A DNA stretch of 8,597 bases from Treponema sp. GTDB taxonomy: Bacteria; Spirochaetota; Spirochaetia; Treponematales; Breznakiellaceae. The notes under the pieces are model-generated. The model made no database searches and had not been told where the DNA came from. It worked only from the letters and a program-made list of their open reading frames with translations. The stretch spans positions 1 to 8,597 of the forward strand of contig JAISEB010000082.1 of the NCBI GenBank assembly GCA_031264395.1, given 5' to 3'. This document shows, one piece after another, positions 1 through 4,539 of the stretch. The translations under genes and the position numbers were made by a program. Numbering within the stretch: the stretch's first letter is position 1; each line of letters begins with the position of its first letter.

Positions 1-2
1 CC

Positions 3-455
3 CGGGACATCGGCGAGCGTCTGCGCTACCCCAACGCCCTGGTCAAGGCCATGACCCACCTGATCGAGGAGCATATGTTCCACTACGACGACACCTGGAC
101 CGACGCCGCGGTCCGCCGTCTGATCATCCGTATAGGAGAAGAAAACCTGGATGATATGTACGCCCTGCGCCGCGCCGACGCCTACGCCATGGCCGGCGTG
201 GAAATCCCCGGCATCCTCGCCCCCCTGGTTGATCGTGTCGATAGGGTCCTCGCCCAGGGCCGCGCCTTCTCCCTCAAAAACCTGGCGGTCTCCGGCGCGG
301 ATCTTATGGCCGCCGGGATCAAGAGCGGCAAAGGCATGGGGATCATCCTCAAGGAACTGCTGGAAACCGTGCTGGAGGATCCCGAACTCAACACCAGGGA
401 AAAGCTCCTGGAAATCGCAGTAAAACTAAACGAGCGATACAGAACAGCGAAGTAA
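3..455 (+). CDS. cca: CCA tRNA nucleotidyltransferase, C-terminal part (5' end outside window)
   Basis: The frame is open from base 3 with no stop before TAA at 453-455, so this is the last 150 codons of a longer gene entering from the left. The visible part resembles the C-terminal region of class II CCA-adding enzymes/poly(A) polymerases that carry an HD domain. It has an Arg-Tyr-Pro helix and a His-Met-Phe-His-Tyr segment, followed by WTDAAVRRLIIRIGEENLDD and an ALRRADAYA segment. It ends with a GADLMAAGIKSGKGMGIIL motif and a final helix containing EDPELNTREKLLEIA, which is the usual tail of this family. The enzyme repairs or adds the 3' CCA of tRNAs in the cytoplasm. The nucleotidyltransferase active site (GGxxRD/DxD) would lie upstream and cannot be seen. 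The gene converges on the sigma factor gene with only three bases between the stop codons and no clear terminator. A plain HD-domain poly(A) polymerase-like protein is the main alternative. Confidence 0.85.
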   Translation, partial: RDIGERLRYPNALVKAMTHLIEEHMFHYDDTWTDAAVRRLIIRIGEENLDDMYALRRADAYAMAGVEIPGILAPLVDRVDRVLAQGRAFSLKNLAVSGADLMAAGIKSGKGMGIILKELLETVLEDPELNTREKLLEIAVKLNERYRTAK

Positions 456-458
456 AAT

Positions 459-1073
459 TCAGCTCCGGTCCTTTTTTACATCGGCGCTTTTCCCCACCAC
501 ATCGGCGTACAGCTCTTTAAGGCGTTTGCGTAAATGCAGCACAGCGTAGTGTTTGCGCGAAAGGACGGTATTGACGGGGACCTGTGTCTTTTCGGCGATT
601 TCCTTTGCCGGTACGCCCCATAGCTCCGTTTGTTCAAAAACGCCGCGTTGTTCTTCCGGCAATTCGGCGAGGGCGGATTTTATTTCTTCCCATACCAGCT
701 TGCGCAGATATTCGCTTTCCGGCGTTACTTCCGCGTCGAACAGGATGTCGGCAAAATCGACAAGATAGGTTTCGTCATCTTCTGCGTCGTATTGGACGGG
801 AAAGGGAGCGTCTTTCTTTTTTTTTGAAAGATTGATGATATGATTCTTCGCCACCCGAAAAAGCCACGCCCCTGTTTGTTCAATGGGCGCGGACAAACTA
901 TCCATCCGCGACAACTGGTAGAATACGTCCTGAACGATATCCTCCGCCTCGTCCGGGGAATGTTTGCGGACAAAGTTAAGGAGTCTGTCCTTGTATGCGA
1001 TAAAGACCTGGGCGGCCCTGCGTTTCTGTTCCTGTTCCGGCATTTGCTCCCTGTGTTTTTTGCCGTCCGGCAT
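459..1073 (-). CDS. ECF-type sigma-70 family RNA polymerase sigma factor
   Basis: The 204-residue product has the two-domain layout of extracytoplasmic-function sigma factors. Sigma region 2 spans about residues 21-87, with DEAEDIVQDVF at 41-51 and WLFRVAKN at 70-77 (core binding and -10 recognition). Sigma region 4 spans about 134-188, with LPEEQRGVF followed by the helix-turn-helix KEIAEKTQVPVNTVLSRKHYA, which recognises -35 elements. Region 3 is absent, as expected. ATG at 1073 lies one base after the TAA of the membrane-protein gene, so translation is probably coupled. No Shine-Dalgarno is seen there. A second ATG at 1043 has AGGGAG only three bases ahead and could be used instead, dropping 10 residues. 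Its place behind a DtxR-type regulator and a small His-rich membrane protein suggests a metal or envelope stimulus (inference). No classical anti-sigma factor is recognisable. A run of nine A residues sits in the coding strand between the two domains. Confidence 0.93.
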   Translation of the reverse strand: MPDGKKHREQMPEQEQKRRAAQVFIAYKDRLLNFVRKHSPDEAEDIVQDVFYQLSRMDSLSAPIEQTGAWLFRVAKNHIINLSKKKKDAPFPVQYDAEDDETYLVDFADILFDAEVTPESEYLRKLVWEEIKSALAELPEEQRGVFEQTELWGVPAKEIAEKTQVPVNTVLSRKHYAVLHLRKRLKELYADVVGKSADVKKDRS

Positions 1074-1074
1074 T

Positions 1075-1431
1075 TTACCGGAAGGGATTGTGATGGTGTT
1101 TTAAAAAGTCGATTCGTTCTTCTTCGCTCATGTTAAGCCATTTTTCACGGAACGGGTTGTGGCGGCGCTGATCATCGCCGGACAGGAAATTGCCGTGTCC
1201 GTGCAGGCCGTGTCCAAAACCGCCCCCGGCAATGCCGAGGCCGCTAAAAAGGACACGGGTCAGCGCAAATAAGCCGGCCGCCTGCAAGTAACTGATTTTG
1301 GGCAGGCCAAAGATCGCCGGAAACAGCCAGTTCCACAGGAACATAACGGCAAGGCCGAACACCGCGCTTATAAGGGCAAATATGCCCATGCCGGTTAAAC
1401 CCCGCAAAGTCCGTTTGAAAAAGTTTTTCAT
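1075..1431 (-). CDS. Small His-rich two-helix membrane protein of unknown function
   Basis: The 118-residue product has a basic N-terminus (MKNFFKRTLRG) and two likely membrane helices at about 14-42 and 47-66, joined by a short NWLFPAIFGLPKISYLQA loop. A Gly/His-rich stretch follows (GGGFGHGLHGHG, 69-80). The polar tail contains REKWLNMSEEERIDFLKHHH and shows HNPFR twice (91-95 and 114-118). Small proteins with a similar LWNWLFPxxFGLP core and an EEER-rich tail occur beside sigma factor genes in other bacteria; from memory their function is not established. ATG at 1431 is preferred because AAGGAG lies 11 bases upstream; the longer frame would begin at TTG 1455, overlapping that site. The sigma factor starts one base after its stop, so the pair is one translational unit. 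The histidines could bind a divalent metal, and the protein could act as a sensor or anti-sigma-like partner; both are inferences. Confidence 0.8.
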   Translation of the reverse strand: MKNFFKRTLRGLTGMGIFALISAVFGLAVMFLWNWLFPAIFGLPKISYLQAAGLFALTRVLFSGLGIAGGGFGHGLHGHGNFLSGDDQRRHNPFREKWLNMSEEERIDFLKHHHNPFR

Positions 1432-1473
1432 AGTTTTATCCGCTCCTTCCGCCAATATCGACCACAGAAAAGC

Positions 1474-1490
1474 AAAAGTATGTTACTTTT
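1474..1490. promoter_or_regulatory. 17-bp palindrome upstream of the membrane protein/sigma pair
   Basis: AAAAGTA, three bases, TACTTTT forms a perfect 7-bp inverted repeat in the 84-base gap between the DtxR-family gene and the membrane-protein gene, about 43 bases before the latter's ATG. Its size and symmetry fit a dimer operator, possibly for the DtxR-family regulator encoded just upstream or for promoter control by the sigma factor. It is not a match to the textbook DtxR box, so the assignment is a guess from position. A weak hairpin is the alternative. Confidence 0.4.
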
Positions 1491-1515
1491 CTTTCAATTT
1501 TTTTGCTACGGGCTG

Positions 1516-1878
1516 CTAGTCCAGCGCCAAAGCCCTTATCCTGCCGAGGGTTTCCGCCGACAGGCAATGTTCCAGCAGGCAGGCGTCTTTTTCCGCAGTT
1601 ACGGCGCTTACTCCTATAATCGTCGTAAGAAAGGTCAGCATCAGGGCATAACGCCCCCGAATTTCCGCCGCCGCTGTATGCCCCGCTTTTGTCAGCCTCA
1701 CGGTCCGGTAACGCCGGTGTTCCACCAGCCCCCGCCCTTCCAAAACTTTCAGCGCCGTGAACGCCGACGGTTTGGAAACGCCCAGCCGGGACGCAATGTC
1801 CGTCAGCCGGGCTTCGCCGCCGTTTTCAGAAGCAAGGATGCTCACGGTCTTGAGATAATCTTCCATAGCCTGGGTCAT
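1516..1878 (-). CDS. DtxR/MntR-family metal-dependent transcriptional regulator (short form)
   Basis: The 120-residue product aligns from memory with the N-terminal two domains of the DtxR/IdeR/MntR family. It has the opening helix MEDYLKTVSIL, the winged helix ARLTDIASRLGVSKPSAFTALKVLEGRGLVEHRRYRTVRLTKAG (about 23-66), then a helical dimerisation/metal domain ending CLLEHCLS. Likely metal ligands are D7 (at the position of DtxR Met10 or MntR Asp8), C100, E103 and H104, the C-x-x-E-H arrangement of DtxR. The conserved His before the dimer helix (DtxR His79, MntR His77) is Tyr77 here, and MntR Glu11 is Lys10, so the second metal site is probably incomplete. There is no SH3-like third domain, as in MntR. 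ATG at 1878 has AAGGA eight bases upstream. The gene leads the minus-strand cluster with the membrane protein and sigma factor, suggesting control of metal homeostasis. Iron versus manganese cannot be decided. Confidence 0.9.
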   Translation of the reverse strand: MTQAMEDYLKTVSILASENGGEARLTDIASRLGVSKPSAFTALKVLEGRGLVEHRRYRTVRLTKAGHTAAAEIRGRYALMLTFLTTIIGVSAVTAEKDACLLEHCLSAETLGRIRALALD

Positions 1879-1881
1879 GTG

Positions 1882-1896
1882 GGTATTCCTTATACC
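1882..1896. promoter_or_regulatory. Inverted repeat overlapping the DtxR-family gene's ribosome binding site
   Basis: GGTAT-TCCTT-ATACC is a perfect 5-bp inverted repeat with a 5-base centre. The centre is the complement of the gene's AAGGA ribosome binding site. It lies a few bases before ATG 1878 and could be an autoregulatory operator or a weak RNA hairpin hiding the binding site. The arms are short, so chance is possible. Confidence 0.3.
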
Positions 1897-1916
1897 TATG
1901 TAGACAAATAAGGGGG

Positions 1917-2125
1917 AGAAATATTTTAGGGGTTTTTGGGGGAAATTTGAAAAATACTGTCAGTCAGGGGTTTGCAAATTCGACTTTTTATAGGAGGTAA
2001 AATTTGTTCAATTTGCATGAATTTTAGGATGGTATGGCGCAGAACGTTCAGCCCATTTACAACGTTTTGGCGGTCCGAATAAGGGCTTTGCGTAGCGATG
2101 TTTGGATCCTGCTTTTATTATATTT
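1917..2125. other. Gene-free AT-rich spacer with small repeats
   Basis: No credible gene is seen between the DtxR-family promoter region and the toxin remnant. The stretch holds G-tracts on the plus strand (1929-1932, 1938-1942, 1967-1970), an 8-bp inverted repeat TGCAAATT/AATTTGCA (1973-1980 and 2010-2017), and two copies of the palindrome AACGTT (2043-2048 and 2061-2066). There is also a consensus Shine-Dalgarno AGGAGG (1992-1997) on the plus strand that leads only to frames of 7 and 21 codons. It may be an intergenic repeat or the scar of an insertion. Confidence 0.5.
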
Positions 2126-2237
2126 TTATCTCATATATTCTTCAATGTAATCTTTTGGCTTCATAATCTTTGGCAACGTGAGAATCTGGGAATAAACCAG
2201 CAGAAATAATAATATTTGTATCAACTAATATACGCAT
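2126..2237 (-). pseudogene. Remnant of a PIN-domain (VapC-like) toxin gene
   Basis: One base after the antitoxin stop codon an ATG at 2237 opens a frame reading MRILVDTNIIISAGLFPDS. This is the typical start of a PIN-domain RNase, including the first catalytic aspartate (D6) in the LVDTN motif. The frame then runs into a stop at 2142-2144 after only 31 codons. In another frame, 2185-2126 reads ILTLPKIMKPKDYIEEYMR and a stop, which resembles the C-terminal tail of PIN toxins (a 'PKIxxPxDYI' ending). About 100 central residues, with the remaining acidic catalytic residues, are missing. The simplest reading is an internal deletion that also shifted the frame. The product cannot be an active nuclease. 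The PIN family is identified by motif and operon position only. Confidence 0.75.
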
Positions 2238-2238
2238 C

Positions 2239-2487
2239 TTAATTCTTTTTATTTTTACGTAATTGTTTTATATATTTTTCCACATCGTCCGGATCATTAA
2301 AACCAGCCTCCTTTGCGGTGCCTTTCATATTCTTTTGCAAATTTGTCAAAGTTAATTTATTTGAATTTTGAAAATAATATTTCCCATTTTCTTCAATGAA
2401 TATTATTTTATCGCCTTTTTTCAGATCCATTTTTTCTCTAATTTCCTGCGGTATAGTTATTTGCCCTTTTGATGTTATTTTTGCCAT
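2239..2487 (-). CDS. AbrB/MazE-type antitoxin (SpoVT-AbrB domain)
   Basis: The 82-residue product opens with MAKITSKGQITIPQEIREKM, the hallmark of the swapped-hairpin AbrB/MazE DNA-binding fold. It continues through a GDKIIFIEENGKYYF strand pair to about residue 45. The lysine-rich tail (46-82) contains FNDPDDVEKYIKQLRK and would wrap around a cognate toxin. In VapBC/MazEF-like loci such proteins bind their own promoter and neutralise the toxin. ATG at 2487 is chosen because AAGGA lies seven bases upstream; the ATG at 2493 is also in frame but sits one base from that site. The start region carries a tandem GTAAGGAT repeat (2494-2510), giving two possible binding sites. A strong promoter precedes it. 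The downstream toxin is destroyed, so this is an orphan antitoxin. Its AT-rich composition differs from the flanking core genes, consistent with transfer. Confidence 0.9.
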   Translation of the reverse strand: MAKITSKGQITIPQEIREKMDLKKGDKIIFIEENGKYYFQNSNKLTLTNLQKNMKGTAKEAGFNDPDDVEKYIKQLRKNKKN

Positions 2488-2515
2488 TTCCATATCCTTA
2501 CCATCCTTACTTTTA

Positions 2516-2544
2516 AATATATTCCATTATTTTTATTTTGTCAA
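2516..2544 (-). promoter_or_regulatory. Strong sigma-70 promoter of the toxin-antitoxin locus
   Basis: On the minus strand TTGACA (2544-2539) is followed by exactly 17 bases and TATATT (2521-2516). This is a perfect -35 and a one-mismatch -10 box at optimal spacing. The predicted start of transcription is near 2509, some 20 bases before the antitoxin start codon. The -35 box overlaps the last codons of the decayed upstream frame. Confidence 0.85.
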
Positions 2545-2879
2545 CTGTTTTTTTAAATATTTTTGATAAAATTCAGGCAAAATTTCGCATAACAGTCCTG
2601 TTTCCACCGTGATAGCATCTGCTTTATAAACAAACACTACATAGCAATCCCTCTTCCCATCATATTTCACCGTACATCTTCCCAGCTTAACCCAAACCGC
2701 GTTAGATACTTTTTAAGACGGTCGGAGTCGTTAAAACTGGCGCGTTTAGCGCGGGAATGGGCAAAGAGTTCCCGTGCGGCGGTAGAACAGGTAGTGGAGA
2801 ATTTCAGGAAAGCGGTGCGGGTATAGGCGGCTTTTCTGCGGCTGGAAACGCGGGCAAAGCGAATTGCCGCCAGGCCTAT
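2533..2879 (-). pseudogene. Frameshifted remnant of an unrecognised small gene
   Basis: Between rlmE and the antitoxin, two minus-strand frames look coding but neither is a whole gene. The first (2879-2667, 70 codons, no ATG/GTG/TTG start) ends NDSDRLKKYLTRFGLSWEDVR before TGA. The second, in the next frame (2712-2533, 59 codons, also without a good start), reads CTVKYDGKRDCYVVFVYKAD, then an ETGLLCEILPEFYQKYLKKQ tail and TAA. They overlap near 2667-2712, and joining them by a one-base shift around 2670 would give a continuous protein of roughly 115 residues. I do not recognise the family. The 5' part is GC-rich and the 3' part AT-rich, so the piece may instead be a fusion of two unrelated scars at the edge of the accessory segment. 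Confidence 0.4.
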
Positions 2880-3535
2880 TTTTTCCCCAGTCCCAGGTAA
2901 TACGTTTCAAATGATTCGCTGCGGCAGGAGGCGGGCTTAAAACTTTTTCCCGTTGTAAATTGTTCCCGTATTTTTTTAAGAAGGGCGGGGGCGTCCCCTC
3001 CCTGAAAGACCTTGACGAAGAGGTTTCCGCCCGGACGTAAAGAGGAGGCGGCGTAGTCCGCGGCGGTTCCGGCCAGTTCCAGAGAACGGAAGGTGTCCAC
3101 GGAACGGTTCCCCGTAGTGGCGGGCGCGGCGTCGCTTATCACAAGATCGTAGGGCCCCCGTGATACAAGCGCGTCCCGGACAGCCTGGCTTGTTATGTCC
3201 CCCTGCATGAAAAAGAAATGGTCCCCTTCAAAAAGATCCCTGCCATGAACATGGCCGTTGTATTCGCGGTTGCCGTATTCACGGGACAGGGGGGCAAGGT
3301 CCGCGGCGGCAAGAAAGGCCCTGCCGTTTTGAAAGCGGGACGCAAGCGTGCGGAGAACATAGAGGGTCCAGCTTCCCGGAGCGGCTCCCAGATCCAGAAC
3401 GCGGAAAACGCCGCCGCCCGGCTTTAAGAGGCCGAATTTTTCATCGGCCTCCTTCAGCTTGTACACGGAGCGGGCGGGGTATCCTTCCTTTTTTGCCCTG
3501 AGCGTCCAGTAATCCGGCTTTTCGTAACGCGCCAT
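2876..3535 (-). CDS. rlmE: 23S rRNA (uridine-2'-O-)-methyltransferase RlmE/FtsJ
   Basis: The 219-residue product is a full-length RrmJ/FtsJ methyltransferase, which methylates the 2'-OH of U2552 (E. coli numbering) in the A-loop of 23S rRNA during late 50S assembly, using S-adenosylmethionine. The N-terminus shows ARSVYKLKEADEKFGLLKPG, then motif I VLDLGAAPGSWTLYVL (about 46-61), motif IV DLVISDAAP (130-138), and FVKVFQGG (173-180). The K-D-K-E catalytic tetrad is visible as K26, D135, K175 and E210 (in SESFETYYLG). A stretch from about 88 to 108 is longer than in E. coli. ATG at 3535 lies five bases past the stop of the exported-protein gene. It lacks a clear Shine-Dalgarno, so translation is probably coupled and the two share a transcript. 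Confidence 0.95.
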   Translation of the reverse strand: MARYEKPDYWTLRAKKEGYPARSVYKLKEADEKFGLLKPGGGVFRVLDLGAAPGSWTLYVLRTLASRFQNGRAFLAAADLAPLSREYGNREYNGHVHGRDLFEGDHFFFMQGDITSQAVRDALVSRGPYDLVISDAAPATTGNRSVDTFRSLELAGTAADYAASSLRPGGNLFVKVFQGGDAPALLKKIREQFTTGKSFKPASCRSESFETYYLGLGKK

Positions 3536-3540
3536 GCGTT

Positions 3541-4509
3541 CTAAAACAGAACCCTTCCGGCGGCGAGCAAATCCCGGAAGGGCGAGCTCTTCCCGTCAAT
3601 GACAATGCTGCCCGACGCGCCTCCGTCTTCGTTTTCTTCATCCATCCTGCATGAGTCAAAGCGCAGGGATGAAACAAAGGTCATCCCCCGCACACGCACG
3701 CCACCGTCGAAAATAACGGCATCCATCGAAGCGCCGCGTATTTCATACTTCATGGCGATCTCCCCGTCAAGGACGGGAGACATAAAATAGCCGGAAAGCT
3801 CCTGCGGGGTGTAACCCCTGTAACCCAGATCAATGCTGCCGTCGCGGGTAAGGGCCGAAAAGGTCCCTTCGGAATTGGATGCCCGTATGCCCGGAGGAAT
3901 GGCCGGGGGGCCGCTCGGGAACTGTTCTTCCAGGTCGCTTTCTTCCACAGCCATGAGGACGGAAACAAAAACCATGACAACTTCCCTTTCGGCATCAATG
4001 ATCCGGTCTTCCGAAACATAAGTTTCGGCCTGTTCCACAATTCTCTTGAAGTCTTCGTTGCCGTAGGGGCGGTTATTGACCGTGACTTCTCCCCCGTTCT
4101 CTTCCTGGTACGGATCATAATTACGGAAAAAAATGGAAGATACCGCCGTATCGCCGCCGACCGAAATTCTGCCGTCAAGATAATCGTCAAGTCCCACATT
4201 CCCGTTCAGGGTCAGCATGCGCTTATTGGGCGCGGAGCCGGGACCGTCAGTTTCTTCCGCGACATAAAAGCGGAAATTGTCAAACGAAAGCCGCAACTGA
4301 TCCTGTCCGCGCCGTGTCTCCCACGTAACGGAAGCGTCCACATTTTTGCCGTCTTCGTCACTGTCTTCCGCACGTTCAAATACATAAAAAAGCCCGGCCA
4401 TCACTCCGGCAAGCTCGTCATCCTGTATATTCTGGGCGAAAAGAAACCGTCCCGAAAACATCATTATCACCACGATTACGGCGATTGTTTTTCCCGTTTT
4501 ACTTCTCAT
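3541..4509 (-). CDS. Exported hypothetical protein
   Basis: The 322-residue product starts with a classic signal peptide: a basic MRSKTGK, a hydrophobic core TIAVIVVIMMFSG, and a probable signal peptidase I site after LFA (about residue 25). There is no lipobox cysteine. The mature part is strongly acidic and shows no domain I recognise. It is rich in short beta-type stretches with repeated xGxxxLxxD patterns (QLRLSFDNFRFYV, MLTLNGNVGLDDYLDG, GSIDLGYRGY, GEIAMKYEIRG, GSIVIDG), suggesting a beta-rich periplasmic or outer-membrane-associated protein. ATG at 4509 is supported by GAGAAGGA 4-5 bases upstream and by the signal peptide. It is the first gene of a pair with rlmE (five-base gap) and is divergent from the polyprenyl synthase gene. 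Probably a spirochaete-restricted family; function unknown. Confidence 0.85.
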   Translation of the reverse strand: MRSKTGKTIAVIVVIMMFSGRFLFAQNIQDDELAGVMAGLFYVFERAEDSDEDGKNVDASVTWETRRGQDQLRLSFDNFRFYVAEETDGPGSAPNKRMLTLNGNVGLDDYLDGRISVGGDTAVSSIFFRNYDPYQEENGGEVTVNNRPYGNEDFKRIVEQAETYVSEDRIIDAEREVVMVFVSVLMAVEESDLEEQFPSGPPAIPPGIRASNSEGTFSALTRDGSIDLGYRGYTPQELSGYFMSPVLDGEIAMKYEIRGASMDAVIFDGGVRVRGMTFVSSLRFDSCRMDEENEDGGASGSIVIDGKSSPFRDLLAAGRVLF

Positions 4510-4539
4510 TTTTTCCTTCTCCGTATATTATGGACATGT
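4510..4539. promoter_or_regulatory. 30-bp divergent intergenic region
   Basis: Only 30 bases separate the ATGs of the exported-protein gene (minus) and the polyprenyl synthase gene (plus). TATATT at 4524-4529 is a possible plus-strand -10 box, which would start transcription almost at the ATG at 4540 and give a leaderless or near-leaderless mRNA. The same AT-rich bases read ATAATA on the minus strand. No good -35 box is seen on either strand, so any promoters must extend into the coding sequences. Confidence 0.35.

Noticed and set aside
456..480. Terminator between the converging cca and sigma factor genes
   Set aside because: There is a T-run after CTCCGGTCC but no stable stem, and it lies within the sigma factor coding sequence.
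1480..1911. Plus-strand open frame opposite the DtxR-family gene
   Set aside because: It is rich in Arg, Pro, Phe and Gln without a family signature, while the opposite strand encodes a clear regulator.
1973..2017. CRISPR-like or terminator structure from TGCAAATT/AATTTGCA
   Set aside because: There is only one pair with a 29-base centre, no repeat-spacer periodicity and no U-tract.
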